Below, one piece after another: positions 25,294-36,510 of a DNA stretch of 64,000 nucleotides. The notes beneath the pieces were generated by a model. The model saw only the letters and a list, made by a program, of their open reading frames with translations. It did not search any database and had not been told where the DNA came from. The stretch lies in contig NZ_WHTD01000014.1 of assembly GCF_009379765.1 (NCBI RefSeq), positions 1 to 64,000 of the forward strand. Direction: 5' to 3'. Source of the stretch: Actinophytocola sp. (lineage in GTDB: Bacteria > Actinomycetota > Actinomycetes > Mycobacteriales > Pseudonocardiaceae). The position numbers were made by a program, and so were the translations under genes. Numbering within the stretch: position 1 is the stretch's first letter; each line of letters starts with the position of its first letter.

Positions 25294-28200
25294 ATGGACG
25301 TTTTCCAGGTACACGAGCACCTGATCGATGACTACCGAGAGTTCACCTCGGGCTTCACCGAGATCCGCGATCCGGAAATTCGGCAGCACGTCGATCGCCG
25401 GCTCCGCGACGGCGACCAGTGGCCCGACCCGTACCTGTCATTGAACCCCAATTTCGCGTCCGGCGGTTCGGTTTCCGAACTGGTCACGCAGGGCCTCCTG
25501 CACCCGGACTCCGAGCGGATCTTCCGGGTCGGCAAGGACGAGCCCGGCATGACCGGCCATCCGCTCAGCCTGCACCAGCACCAGCGGGCGGCGATCGAGA
25601 TCGCGCGTGGTGGCGCGAGCTACGTGCTCACCACCGGAACCGGTTCTGGCAAGAGCCTCAGCTACATCGTGCCCATCGTGGACAGCGTCCTGCGGCAGCG
25701 TGCGGCCGGAACCTATCGGCCAGGCGTCAAGGCGATCATCGTGTACCCGATGAACGCGCTGGCCAACAGCCAACGCAACGAGCTGGAGAAGTTTCTCAAG
25801 AACGGAATGGCTCCCGAGGAAGAGCTGGTCACTTTCCGCCGCTACACCGGGCAGGACCGGGAATCCGAGCGCGCGGAAATTCTCGAAAACCCACCGGACA
25901 TCATTCTCACCAACTACGTCATGCTCGAGCTCGTCCTCACTCGTCCGGACGAGCGCGAACGGCTGATTACCGCCGCCGGCGACCTGCGATTCCTGGTGCT
26001 GGACGAGTTGCACACTTATCGCGGCCGTTCCGGGGCCGATGTCGGAATGCTGGTTCGGCGGCTCCGGGACGCGTGCGCCGCGACCGACCTCCAATGCGTC
26101 GGGACCTCGGCGACCATGACCACCGAAGGGTCCGAGCGGGATCGCCGGGCCGCGGTCGCCTCGGTCGCGAGCGACCTGTTCGGCACCTCGGTGTCGGCGG
26201 CGAACGTCATCGGTGAGACCTTGGAACGCGCTACCGAGGGTGACCCGGACGACGTCGCGGGACTCCGCCGGGGCATCGAGGACGACGTGGGGATCGACGA
26301 CTACGCGCGGTTCGCCGGCGACCCCTTGGCCGCGTGGGTGGAGCGACGGTTCGGCATCGTCGAGTCCGACGGCAGGCTGGTACGGCCACCGATGCCGTCC
26401 ACCGTTCGTGATGCCGCGCGGGTGCTCGCGGACAACACCGGGCTCACCGTCGACGCCTGCGCGGCCGGGGTCGCGCGGACGTTGCAGCGCGGTGCGCAGA
26501 TCATCGACCCGCGCACCCGCCGTCCGGTGTTCGCCTTCCGCCTGCACCAGTTCCTGTCCAAAGGGGACAACGTCTACCTCAGCCCGGAACCCCCGTCGAC
26601 CCGGTACGTGACCAGCCGGTACCAGGCGGTGGTGCCGGAGCCGGACCGCGCCGACGCCATCCTGTTGCCCGCCGCGTTCTGCCGCGAGTGCGGTCAGGAG
26701 TACCTCGTGGTGCAGCGGATCGACGACGACGGCTACGACCGCTTCGTGTCCCGCGCCGACGGCGAGGGTCGCGGTGGCGCTCCCGGATACCTGTTCACCA
26801 GCGAGGACGTGCCGTGGCCGGCGGACGTGCATGTCGCGATCAGCGAGCAGCGGCTGCCGGAGTCGTGGCTGGTCACCGACGACCACGGCAACACCTCCAT
26901 CGCGCCGCGCCGCCGCGACCGCCTGCCCGAGCGGGTCCACCTCGACCGCGCCGGCAAGTTGACCGAGCGCGGCGCCGGCACCGAGTTCGCGTTCATCGAG
27001 GGCGCCTTCGCGTTCTGCCTGCGCTGCCGGGTGTCCTACGAGCAGCTGCGCAGCAGTGACTTCGGCAAGCTGGCCTCGCTGTCCGCGGAAGGTCGCAGCT
27101 CGGCCGCGTCGGTGATCAGCGCGAGCGTCGTGCGCAGCCTCCGAGGGCAACCCGACCTGCCGCCGGATGCCCGCAAGCTGCTCGCGTTCGCCGACAACCG
27201 GCAGGACGCCAGCTTGCAGGCCGGTCACTTCAACGACTTCATCCAGGTCAGCCAGCTGCGGGGCGCGCTGTACCGGGCGGTGGGCGCGGCGCCGGACGGG
27301 CTGACCCACGAGGTGATCGAGCAGCGGGTCACCGACGCGCTCGGGCTGTCCATTCCGGACTTCGCACAGAACAAGACCGCGCGGTTCAGCGTCGAGCGGC
27401 GTGCGTGGGAGGCGCTGCGCAGGGTGGTCGGCTACCGGATCTACCAGGACCTGGAGCGGGGTTGGCGGATCACCATGCCGAACCTCGAACAGGCCGGCCT
27501 GCTCCGCATCGACTACACCGACCTGCCGGACATCGCGGCCGAGGCGTCACTCTGGGACGGCCGGCATCCGGTGCTCCGCGACGACGACGCCGAGCACCGC
27601 CGCGAGCTGATGCGCATCCTGCTCGACGAGCTGCGCCGGGTGCTGGCCGTCGAGGTCGACTGCTTCGATCCCATCGGCTTCGAGCAGCTCCGCAAGCTGT
27701 CCGGCCAGCACCTCGACGAGCCGTGGGCGCTGTCCGACCGGGAGAGCGAGCCGCGCACCGGCAAGGCGTTCGCCCGCCCGGGCGGCCGGGGCACCCGCCG
27801 CGACCACCTCTTCCTCAGCGGCTACGGCGCCTACGGCCGCTACCTGCTGCGGTCCACCACTTTCCCCGCCCTGCCCGGAAAGCTCGGCCGGGACGACGCG
27901 CAGAAGATCATCGCGGACCTGCTGGGCGTGCTCGCCGAGTGCGGGCTGCTCGCGGTCAGCCGGACCAACGAGGCCGACGGTGCGCCTGGGTACCAGCTCA
28001 AGGCGTCGGCCATCATCTGGCGGGCCGGCGACGGGAAGTCCGGCGCCGACGACCCGGTGCGCAAGGAGGTCGCCTCCGAGCACGGGCCGCGGGTCAACCC
28101 GTTCTTCCGGCGCCTCTACGCCGATGTGGCCGAGACGCTGGCCGGGATGCACGCCCGGGAGCACACCGCCCAGGTGTCCAACGAGAACCGGATCGAGCGT

Positions 28201-29199
28201 GAGGACAAGTTCCGGCGTGGCGAGCTGCCGGTGCTGTTCTGCTCGCCCACGATGGAGCTCGGCATCGACATCGCGAGCCTGAACGCCGTGGGGCTGCGCA
28301 ACGTTCCGCCGACGCCGGCCAACTACGCGCAGCGGGCGGGCCGCGCCGGCCGGTCGGGTCAGCCGGCGCTGGTGGTCACCTACTGCGCCACCGGCAACGC
28401 GCACGACCAGTACTACTTCCGCAACCGGGACCAGATGGTCGGCGGCTCCGTCGCGCCGCCCCGGCTGGACCTCACCAACGAGGACCTGCTGCGCTCGCAC
28501 GTGCACGCGATCTGGCTCGCCGAGACCGGCGCCCGGCTGGACCGCTCGCTGGCGAAGGTCGTGGACACCGGCCGGCCCACGCTGGTGATCGCGGCACGGG
28601 TGCGCAAGGAGATCAGCTCCGTGGCGGCCCGCGACCGGGCGATGCGCCACGCCGGGTTCGTCCTGTCCGGGCTGGCCGACGACCTGGACGGCACCTCCTG
28701 GTGGCACCCGGACTGGATCGAGCGTGTCGTCACCGACGCCGAGCTGGAGTTCGACCGGGCGCTCGAGCGCTGGCGGGAGCTGTTCCGGTCCGCGGTGCGC
28801 GAGCAGGAGAAGCAGAACAAGATCATCCTCGATCACTCGAGCAGCCCGAAGTCCCGGGACGAGGCGACCCGCCGGCGGCGGGAGGCGGAGAACCAGCTGC
28901 GCCTGCTGCGGCTGGACGACAGCGAGGAGTACCAGACCGACTTCTACTCCTACCGGTACCTCGCGGCCGAGGGGTTCCTGCCCGGCTACTCCTTCCCGCG
29001 GCTGCCGCTTCGGGCCTACGTGCCGGGCCGGCGCGGGATCGGCGGGGACGCCGAGTTCATCCAGCGACCACGGTTCATCGCGATCAGCGAGTTCGGTCCC
29101 GGCGCGCTCGTCTACCACGCACCCGGGACTGGCTGCGCGCGGTCTACGGCAGCGACGGCCTCGGCTTCGGCCTCCTGGAGGAGCTGCGTGGCGGGATGA
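25294..29199 (+). CDS. DUF1998-type SF2 helicase, C-terminus lost
   Basis: The frame encodes 1301 residues of a very large DEAD/DEAH-type helicase. Walker A is TTGTGSGKSLSY at 113-124, motif II is LDELHTY at about 237, and motif III is GTSATM at about 270. A CREC knuckle lies near 463, and the C-terminal lobe has FCSPTMELGIDIASLN and QRAGRAGRSGQ near 985-1025. Homologues of the MrfA/DrmA-DrmB sort carry a zinc-binding DUF1998 end. Here the frame breaks off after FGPGALVYH at about 29118 and runs 27 residues out of frame into the methylase. It is the first gene of the defence run and probably acted as its translocase, but is now truncated. Confidence 0.7.
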   Translation: MDVFQVHEHLIDDYREFTSGFTEIRDPEIRQHVDRRLRDGDQWPDPYLSLNPNFASGGSVSELVTQGLLHPDSERIFRVGKDEPGMTGHPLSLHQHQRAAIEIARGGASYVLTTGTGSGKSLSYIVPIVDSVLRQRAAGTYRPGVKAIIVYPMNALANSQRNELEKFLKNGMAPEEELVTFRRYTGQDRESERAEILENPPDIILTNYVMLELVLTRPDERERLITAAGDLRFLVLDELHTYRGRSGADVGMLVRRLRDACAATDLQCVGTSATMTTEGSERDRRAAVASVASDLFGTSVSAANVIGETLERATEGDPDDVAGLRRGIEDDVGIDDYARFAGDPLAAWVERRFGIVESDGRLVRPPMPSTVRDAARVLADNTGLTVDACAAGVARTLQRGAQIIDPRTRRPVFAFRLHQFLSKGDNVYLSPEPPSTRYVTSRYQAVVPEPDRADAILLPAAFCRECGQEYLVVQRIDDDGYDRFVSRADGEGRGGAPGYLFTSEDVPWPADVHVAISEQRLPESWLVTDDHGNTSIAPRRRDRLPERVHLDRAGKLTERGAGTEFAFIEGAFAFCLRCRVSYEQLRSSDFGKLASLSAEGRSSAASVISASVVRSLRGQPDLPPDARKLLAFADNRQDASLQAGHFNDFIQVSQLRGALYRAVGAAPDGLTHEVIEQRVTDALGLSIPDFAQNKTARFSVERRAWEALRRVVGYRIYQDLERGWRITMPNLEQAGLLRIDYTDLPDIAAEASLWDGRHPVLRDDDAEHRRELMRILLDELRRVLAVEVDCFDPIGFEQLRKLSGQHLDEPWALSDRESEPRTGKAFARPGGRGTRRDHLFLSGYGAYGRYLLRSTTFPALPGKLGRDDAQKIIADLLGVLAECGLLAVSRTNEADGAPGYQLKASAIIWRAGDGKSGADDPVRKEVASEHGPRVNPFFRRLYADVAETLAGMHAREHTAQVSNENRIEREDKFRRGELPVLFCSPTMELGIDIASLNAVGLRNVPPTPANYAQRAGRAGRSGQPALVVTYCATGNAHDQYYFRNRDQMVGGSVAPPRLDLTNEDLLRSHVHAIWLAETGARLDRSLAKVVDTGRPTLVIAARVRKEISSVAARDRAMRHAGFVLSGLADDLDGTSWWHPDWIERVVTDAELEFDRALERWRELFRSAVREQEKQNKIILDHSSSPKSRDEATRRRREAENQLRLLRLDDSEEYQTDFYSYRYLAAEGFLPGYSFPRLPLRAYVPGRRGIGGDAEFIQRPRFIAISEFGPGALVYHAPGTGCARSTAATASASASWRSCVAG

Positions 29200-32100
29200 C
29201 CGTCGAGGACAAGCAGTTCAAGGTCAGCCACCGCTGGCAGCACCTGCCGGTGCACTGGCTGCCGTGGGGCACCGACCTGGACCACCGCACGAAGGGCGTG
29301 GTGGGCGCGGCGGACGCGGCCCCGCAGTCGATGGTGCAGGAGCTGCTGAACCGCACCGACGAGCACCTGTTCGCGATGGTGTCGAACGGGCAGCGGCTCC
29401 GGCTGCTGCGTGACTCCCGCTCGCTGGCCGGTTCGGCGTACGTGGAGTTCGACCTGGAGCTGATCTTCGACGAGGGCCTGTTCCCGGACTTCCTGCTGCT
29501 GTTCCGGCTGTTGCACGCCTCCCGGTTCGAGGCCCGGTCGAGCGAGTCACCCGCGTCGTGCTGGCTGGAGACCTGGCGCACCACGGCGATCCAGCAGGGC
29601 GAGCGGGCGTTGGAGCGGCTGCGCGGCGGCGTCGAGCAGGCGATCAACACGCTCGGCACCGGCTTCGCCCGCCACCCGGCGAACGGCGAGCTGAACCGCC
29701 GGCTGGCCGGCGGCGAGCTACGCGCCGAGGACTACAAACGGTCGGTGCTGCGACTGGTGTACCGACTGCTGTTCTGGTTCGTCGCCGAGGACCGCGACGT
29801 GCTGCTCGACCCGGACGCGACGCCGGCCGTCCGCAAGCGCTACGACACGTACTTCTCCTCGCGCCGGCTGCGCGACCGGGCCCGGCGCACCAGCACCGAC
29901 CACCACGAGGACCTGTGGGAGTCGGTGCGCCTGGTGTTCGTCGGCCTCGGACTGGAGCAGGGACGCCCGGAGCTGGGCGTGCCGGGAATCGGCGGCATCT
30001 TCGAACGCATCACCCGCGACGGCGAGACATTGCTCGAACCGAGCCGCCCGAGCGAGTTCGACCAGCCGCTGGAAGGCATGCGGCTGACCAACGAGGCGCT
30101 GCTGACGGCGGTGCGCCACCTGGCCATCGTGGACAGTGCGGGGCAGCGCCGGCAGGTGGACTTCCTGAACCTGGACTCGGAGGAGCTGGGCAGCGTCTAC
30201 GAGTCGCTGCTGGAACTGCATCCGGACTACGACCCGGCCGAGCAGCTGTTCGCGCTGAACGCCGCGGCCGGCAACGAGCGCAAGACCACCGGCTCGTACT
30301 ACACCCCGTCGTCGTTGACCGAGGCGCTGCTGGACAGTGCCCTCGACCCGGTTCTGGACGACGCGGTCCGCGGCATCGAGGACGCGAACGCGCGGGAAGC
30401 GGCGCTGCTGAACGTGACGGTGTGCGACCCGGCCTGCGGCTCGGGGCACTTCCTGGTGGCCGCCGCGCGCCGGATCGCCCGCCGGGTGGCCCAGCTGCGC
30501 AGTGGCGAGAACGAGCCGTCACCGAGCCAGGTGCGTACCGCGATGCGCGAGGTGGTGAGCCGCTGCATCTACGGCGTGGTACATCAACGAGACCGCGGCC
30601 GAGCTGGCCAAGGTGTCGCTGTGGCTGGAGGCGGTGGAGCCGGGCCGGCCGCTGCCGTTCCTGGACGCCAACGTCCGCGTCGGCAACTCGCTGCTCGGCA
30701 CCACCCCGGCGCTGATCGAGAAGGGTATCCCGAAGGAGGCGTTCAAGGCGCTGGTCGGCGACGACAAGGATGCCGCCCGGGTGATCGCCCGGCGCAACAC
30801 CGAGCAGGGCGAAGGCCTCTTCGACCTGTTCGCCGCCGATGCCCCGCTCACCGACAACGCCGAGATCGCCACCGACACGGTCCGGCTGGTGCGCTCGAAC
30901 CCCCGGAGCCTGGCCGACGTGTACGTGCAACGCACCCGCCTGCGCGGCATCGACGACGACCGGTTGGCCGCCAAGCGGGTCGCCGACGCCTGGTGCGCGG
31001 CGTTCGTGCAGCCCAAGACCAAGGACACGGCGCTGCACGCGGTCGTCCGGTCCACACTGGACTGGATCGCCGACGATCCCGACACGCTGGAACGCGCGCA
31101 CGCCGCCGAGCTGGTCGACGGGCTGGCCAGGGACTACCGGTTCTTCCACTGGCACGTGGAGTTCCCGCACATCTTCGCGGTACCGGAGGACCGCGCCGGG
31201 GTGGACCGGGCGACCGGCTGGCGCGGCGGCTTCTCCTGCGTACTGGGCAACCCGCCATGGGAGCGGGTCAAGCTCCAGGAGCAGGAGTTCTTCGCCTCCC
31301 GGCGCCCGGACATCGCCGGTGCGAAGAACGCGTCGGCCCGCAAGAAGATGATCGCCGCGCTGGCCACGAGCGACGACGCGCTCGACACGTTGGTGCACAA
31401 GGAGTTCCGGGCCGAGCTGCGTCTGGCCGACGGGTGGAGCCACCTGCTGCGGGAGAGCGGCCGGTACCCGCTGACCGGTCGCGGTGACATCAACACCTAC
31501 GCGGTGTTCGCCGAGACCGGCCGTACCATCCTCGCGCCGCGTGCCAGGGTCGGCATGGTGCTGCCTACCGGCATCGCCACCGACGCCACCACCCAGTACT
31601 TCTTCAAGGACCTGGTGCTGACTCGCACCCTCGCCTCGATCTACGACTTCGAGAACGAAGAAAAGGTATTTCCGGGAGTCGACCATCGGGTCAGGTTCTG
31701 CCTGTGGACCAGCTCCGGAAGAGCGACGCAGGTCGACGACATCAACCTCGCCTTCCGGGTCCGGCAGGCGAGTCAGATCCACGATCGCCGGTTCGTGCTG
31801 ACACCGGAGGACATCACCCTGCTCAACCCGAACACCGGGACCTGCCCGGTGTTCGACTACAGGCGCAACGCCGAGATCACCCTGGCCATGTACCGGCACG
31901 TCGGCTCGGTGCTCTGGCGCGAGGACCCCGAGGACAACCCCTGGCAGCTCTCGTTCTTGCGCATGTTCGACATGGCGAACGACTCGGACCTGTTCCACGA
32001 CCGCGAGTCCCTGGAGCAGGACGGCTGGACGCTGGCCGGCAACGTGTTCGAACGCGACAGCGAGCGAATGCTCCCGCTCTACGAGGCCAAGATGATCCAC

Positions 32101-32943
32101 CTCTTCGACCACCGCCTCGGCACCTACGAAGGCCAGACCGAGGCCCAGGCGAGGATGGGCACCCTCCCGCGCCTGTCTCCCGAGCAGAAGGACGACCCGA
32201 ACTACGCCGTCCTACCCCGCTACTGGGTAGCCGAGCCAGAGGTCGACGCCCGACTCGCCCGCCGGGCCTGGGACAAGGACTGGCTCCTCGGCTGGCGCGA
32301 CATCTGCCGCAGCTCCGACGAGCGAACCGTTGTGAGTGCGGCGATCCCTCGCACAAGCGTCGGAGATAAGTTCTTGCTCGCATTGCCGCCAGAGGGTGGT
32401 GGTGCCCTACAGGCGAATCTGATCTCGATGGCATTCGACTTCTGTGCCCGCCAGAAGATGGTCGGGACGTCCTTGAAGTACTTTCTGCTAAAGCAGTTGC
32501 CCGTGATCGTGCCAAATCGATACGTGAAACCGTGTGGGTGGAGCGCGAGCGAGCTGTTGATGGATTGGATCATCCAGCGAGTGCTGGAACTGTCCCACAC
32601 CACGCATCACATGGCGGGATTCGCGCGGGATCATGGGGATGATGGGCCGCCGTTTCGGTGGGATGAGGAGCGGCGGTTCTGGTTGCGGGCCGAGCTGGAC
32701 GTGGCCTACTTCTGGCTCTACGGGGTGCCGCGCGACGACGTGGACTACATCATGGACACGTTCCGCGCTTTCCGGAACAACGACCCGGACCGGTTCGCTC
32801 GCACCAAGCGGGCGATCCTCGACATCTACGACGACCTGGCCAAGGCCATCGAGACCGGCGAGCCCTACCAGACCAGGCTCGACCCACCTCCCGGCCACGG
32901 CCCCCGCCACCCCGCGCGACCGAACGCTGGTGATCACGCATGA
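29116..32943 (+). pseudogene. Eco57I-type adenine methylase, 5'-truncated and frameshifted
   Basis: Homology begins abruptly at RTRDWLRAVYGSDGLGFGLL, in a frame different from the helicase above it. About 100-150 N-terminal residues and any start codon are missing. The N-terminal recognition region leads to motif I DPACGSGHFL at about 30426. An extra T at 30580 turns the expected VDINETAAELAKVSLWLEAV into VVHQRDRG; the rest continues in the next frame with the catalytic NPPW at about 31249 and a C-terminal target-recognition region ending at 32943. Such large single-chain enzymes (PglX, DrmMI, type IIG-like) make N6-methyladenine marks. As written, no active enzyme can be produced. Confidence 0.75.
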
Positions 32944-35057
32944 CGGACGACGTCGTCCACGCCGCCCTGCTGTTGCGGACCTGCATGGAGGTTCTCCGCG
33001 AACACGCGGGGCCGGTCAGTGGCCGGGAGGTGATCGCCGAGGTCGCCTCGCGCCTGTCGCTCACCGACTACGAGCGTGAACCCATCGACGATTCCGGCCA
33101 GCCTCGCTGGGAGAACCATCTACGCTGGCGTACCGGGCACGCGGCGACCATCGGTTGGCTCACCAAGATCGACGGCTGGGCGATCACCGAGGCCGGGGAG
33201 TCCGCGCTCGACACCTTTCTCGGCGACGCGCTCTGGGGCGAGTTCACTCGCCGCTTCAACGAGTCGCGGCGCCAACGCAAGCAGGCCCAGCAGCGGCTTT
33301 CCGGCGCCGAGCAGCGCATCGCGCAGACCGTCGACCTGGTTGGGTCCGGCTTCTGGACCTCGCACGCCGACCTCGCTGAGCTCACGGGGGTGGACCCGGC
33401 CACCATCGCGCACTTTCTGGCGCAGGCCGGCCCTGTTGGATCGCACCGTGTGCTCCGGCCGGACGGCACGGTCCCGCCGGAGGGGCTTCAGCATTTCCGC
33501 TACCGCGGCGGGGACCTGTCCGCCAAGCTCGCCAGCGAGGGTGTCGAGTTCGACCAGCGGGGGCACGCCTCGCCGCGCCAGCGGGTGACTGCCGAAGCGC
33601 TGCGCGCTCAGCTGGTCGAGACCGATCCGGCCGACCAGACGCCGACCAGGCGGGCGTGGTTGGTGCGTGGGTCCTCTGTGGAGGGGTTGGACCTGGTGCA
33701 CGTGTGGCTGCACAAGGGTTCGATCTCGCTGGCCGCGTCGGGTCTGCGGGCGATCAGCCCGCCGGTCGCCCGTGCCGAGCTGAAGTCCTTCGTGGAGGAG
33801 GACTACCAGCACAAGCCGTACTCGGCGCGCGAGGCGAAGATCGCCGAGTTCGACGCGTTCTGCAACCGGATGCGGGCCGGCGACCTGGTGCTCACCACCA
33901 CCCAGGGCAAGGCCTACCTCGGCCGCGTCACCGGCGATGCCGAGTACGTCAGCTCGTCCGACCAGCGCTCCAACCTGCGCCGCACCGTGGACTGGTTGAA
34001 CGACACCCGGCCCGTCGCGTTCAACCGGTTGCCCGACCCGCTGCCTGCCAAGCTGCACAACCAGTCCGACGTCGTGGACCTCACCGAGAACCTGGCCGCG
34101 ATCGAGACGCTGCTGCGTGAGCTGGACGTCGAGGTGGACACGCCCACCCCGGCTCCACAGAAGGCACTGACGTTCGCCCCGATCGGCGCCGAGCTGGCCA
34201 ACGAGCTGATGATCGACCCGGCCTGGTTGCAGCGGCAGGCGGACCTGCTCTGGCACCGCCGGCAGCTGATCCTCTACGGCCCGCCCGGCACCGGGAAGAC
34301 GTTCCTCGCCCGCAAGATCGCCCAGCATCTCGCCGAGCCGAGCGCGGTCAAGCTCGTGCAGTTCCACCCGTCCTACACCTACGAGGACTTCTTCGAAGGT
34401 TTCCGGCCGGTCCAGCGCGACGACGGGCAGCTGGCGTTCGAACTGCGGCCCGGACCGTTCCGCGCGCTGGTGGACGACGCCCGCCAGCATCCGTCCGACC
34501 CGTACCTCCTGATCATCGACGAGATCAACCGGGCGAACCTCGCGAAGGTGTTCGGCGAGCTGTACTTCCTGCTGGAGTACCGGGACGACTCGATCAGCCT
34601 GCTGTACTCCACCGAGGCCGACTTCACGTTGCCGAAGAACGTGTTCGTCATCGGCACGATGAACACCACCGACCGGTCCATCGCCCTGGTCGACGCGGCC
34701 ATGCGGCGCCGCTTCGCGTTCGTCGAGCTGCACCCCTCGCAGCCGCCGACCTCGGGCCTGCTGCGCGAGTGGCTGCGCCGCCGCACCGAGGCCGGCGAGG
34801 TCGCCCACCACGCCGACGCCGCCGACCTGCTCGACGCGCTCAACCGGGCCATCGACGACCGCGACCTCGCGGTCGGCCCGTCCTACCTGATGCACCGCTA
34901 CGTCTACCAGCGCCCGGACGCGCTCGCCGAGGTCTGGGACACCTCGATCCTGCCGCTGCTGGAGGAGCACCACTACGGCAGCCCACGCGAGATCCTCGAC
35001 CGCTACCGCCTCGACACCCTCCGCAAGTCCCTCGATGCCGGTTCGGATGAACCGTGA
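32940..35057 (+). CDS. mcrB: McrB-like AAA+ restriction subunit with wHTH and EVE-like domains
   Basis: A 705-residue protein. The N-terminal ~110 residues are winged-helix-like (VSGREVIAEVASRL). At about 238-353 there is a PUA/EVE-like region (DLVHVWLHKGSISLAASG through GDLVLTTTQGKAYLGRVTG), a fold used to read modified bases. The McrB motor follows: Walker A GPPGTGKT at about 447-454, Walker B LLIIDEINRANL near 522, and the McrB signature GTMNTTDRSIALVD near 571 with the arginine finger MRRRF. Its ATG overlaps the methylase stop (ATGA). It should assemble into GTP- or ATP-driven hexamers with McrC to cleave modified DNA. Symbol by homology. Confidence 0.85.
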   Translation: MTDDVVHAALLLRTCMEVLREHAGPVSGREVIAEVASRLSLTDYEREPIDDSGQPRWENHLRWRTGHAATIGWLTKIDGWAITEAGESALDTFLGDALWGEFTRRFNESRRQRKQAQQRLSGAEQRIAQTVDLVGSGFWTSHADLAELTGVDPATIAHFLAQAGPVGSHRVLRPDGTVPPEGLQHFRYRGGDLSAKLASEGVEFDQRGHASPRQRVTAEALRAQLVETDPADQTPTRRAWLVRGSSVEGLDLVHVWLHKGSISLAASGLRAISPPVARAELKSFVEEDYQHKPYSAREAKIAEFDAFCNRMRAGDLVLTTTQGKAYLGRVTGDAEYVSSSDQRSNLRRTVDWLNDTRPVAFNRLPDPLPAKLHNQSDVVDLTENLAAIETLLRELDVEVDTPTPAPQKALTFAPIGAELANELMIDPAWLQRQADLLWHRRQLILYGPPGTGKTFLARKIAQHLAEPSAVKLVQFHPSYTYEDFFEGFRPVQRDDGQLAFELRPGPFRALVDDARQHPSDPYLLIIDEINRANLAKVFGELYFLLEYRDDSISLLYSTEADFTLPKNVFVIGTMNTTDRSIALVDAAMRRRFAFVELHPSQPPTSGLLREWLRRRTEAGEVAHHADAADLLDALNRAIDDRDLAVGPSYLMHRYVYQRPDALAEVWDTSILPLLEEHHYGSPREILDRYRLDTLRKSLDAGSDEP

Positions 35058-35106
35058 CCTGCGAGGATGATGGGCGTACCGGACAGCCGACAACACGGGA
35101 GGTCGC

Positions 35107-36510
35107 ATGCTGACCCGCCTCGAGGTGGACGGCTTCAAGAACCTGTTGGGACTGTCCATCGACTTCGGCGCGTTCACCTGCATCGCCGGCGAGAACGGCA
35201 CCGGCAAGAGCAACGTGTTCGACGCGATCCAGTTCCTCAGCCTGCTCGCCGACCGCTCCCTCATCGAGTCCGCCCAGGAGGTCCGGGGCATCCACGGCGA
35301 GCGGCTCGGCGACCCGCGTGACCTGTTTTGGAACGGCCACTCCTGGCCGGAACGCAGGATGCGGTTCGCCGCCGAGATGATCGTGCCCGGCGAGGTCGAG
35401 GACGACTTTGGTCGAGCGGCCAAGGCCACCATCACCTTCCTGCGCTACGAGTTGGAGATCGGCTACGCCGCGCCAAGCGGGCTGGACAAGGTCGGCCGGC
35501 TCGTCCTACTGGAGGAGAACCTCCGGCATATCAAGCTCGGCGACGCTCCCGCCCACCTCCGCTTTCCGCACAGCACCAGCAAGTTTCGCAATGTCGTACT
35601 GCACGGCAAACGTAGCGGCACCGCCTTCATCTCGACCACCGTCGAGGACGGCCAGCCGATCGTTTCCATTCACCAGGACGGCGGCAGTCGCGGCCAGCCC
35701 AAGCGGGCGGCGGCCTCCCGCGCCCCCGCCACTGTGGTCAGCACGGTGACCAGCAACGACGATCCCACCATCCTCGCCGCCCGGCGCGAGATGCAGTCGT
35801 GGCGGCGGCTCGCGTTGGAACCGTCGGCCCTGCGCACGGCGGACCGGTACGTCGACGACCGCATGATGGACGTGAACGGTCGTCACCTGGCCGCCGCGCT
35901 GTTCCGGGTCGCCAACCGCGCGGGGTCCGAACCCGAGGCCGCGTACGCCCGGGTCGCCGGACGGCTGGCGGATCTGACGGGCATCCACGTTCGGGACCTT
36001 CGTGTCGACCAGAACGACGTCCGCGAGCTGCTGACCATCCAGCTGGTGGAGTCCAGTGGCCTCACCCTGCCGGCGCGCAGCCTGTCGGAGGGAACCCTGC
36101 GGTTCCTGGCGTTGTGCGTGTTGCTCGAAGACCCCTCGGTTACCGGGTTGATCTGCATGGAGGAACCGGAGAACGGCATTCATCCGGCCAACATGGACGC
36201 GATGGTCCAACTGGTCCAGGATCTCGCGGTCGACCCGCAGACCACGCCGGGCGACGACAACCCGTTCCGCCAGGTGGTGATCAACACCCATGCACCCGCG
36301 ATCGTGCAGCTCGTCGACCCCGGCGACCTGCTGTTCGCCGACACCGCGATCCGCAAGGGGCCGGACGGCAACACCGCGCACGTGCTCCGTCTGCAGCCAA
36401 TGGCGGACACCTGGCGTGCCAAGGGTCACTCGGCGGTGACCAGGGCGGACATCCTGCCGTACCTCACCACGCACCCAGGCGCCCAGCTCAGCCTGGGGGA
36501 CACCGCGTGA
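35107..36510 (+). CDS. RecF/OLD-type ABC ATPase
   Basis: A 467-residue ATPase with Walker A GENGTGKSN at about 28-36, the ABC signature LSEGTLRFLAL at about 323-333, Walker B ICMEEPENGIHP near 348-359 and an H-loop INTHAPAIV near 393. There is no coiled-coil insertion of SMC length and no C-terminal TOPRIM domain; instead the next gene encodes a TOPRIM-like protein, so the pair looks like a split OLD-type ATPase/nuclease. A strong Shine-Dalgarno sequence (GGGAGG) precedes the ATG, and the stop overlaps the next start by four bases. It is embedded between McrB and McrC. Confidence 0.85.
   Translation: MLTRLEVDGFKNLLGLSIDFGAFTCIAGENGTGKSNVFDAIQFLSLLADRSLIESAQEVRGIHGERLGDPRDLFWNGHSWPERRMRFAAEMIVPGEVEDDFGRAAKATITFLRYELEIGYAAPSGLDKVGRLVLLEENLRHIKLGDAPAHLRFPHSTSKFRNVVLHGKRSGTAFISTTVEDGQPIVSIHQDGGSRGQPKRAAASRAPATVVSTVTSNDDPTILAARREMQSWRRLALEPSALRTADRYVDDRMMDVNGRHLAAALFRVANRAGSEPEAAYARVAGRLADLTGIHVRDLRVDQNDVRELLTIQLVESSGLTLPARSLSEGTLRFLALCVLLEDPSVTGLICMEEPENGIHPANMDAMVQLVQDLAVDPQTTPGDDNPFRQVVINTHAPAIVQLVDPGDLLFADTAIRKGPDGNTAHVLRLQPMADTWRAKGHSAVTRADILPYLTTHPGAQLSLGDTA

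Noticed and set aside
25438-27309. Long minus-strand frame under the helicase
   Set aside because: Codon shadow of the helicase gene with low-complexity composition and no family match.
27547-29118. Minus-strand frame of 523 codons under the helicase
   Set aside because: Antisense shadow; its sequence is His/Gln/Val-rich with no plausible motifs.
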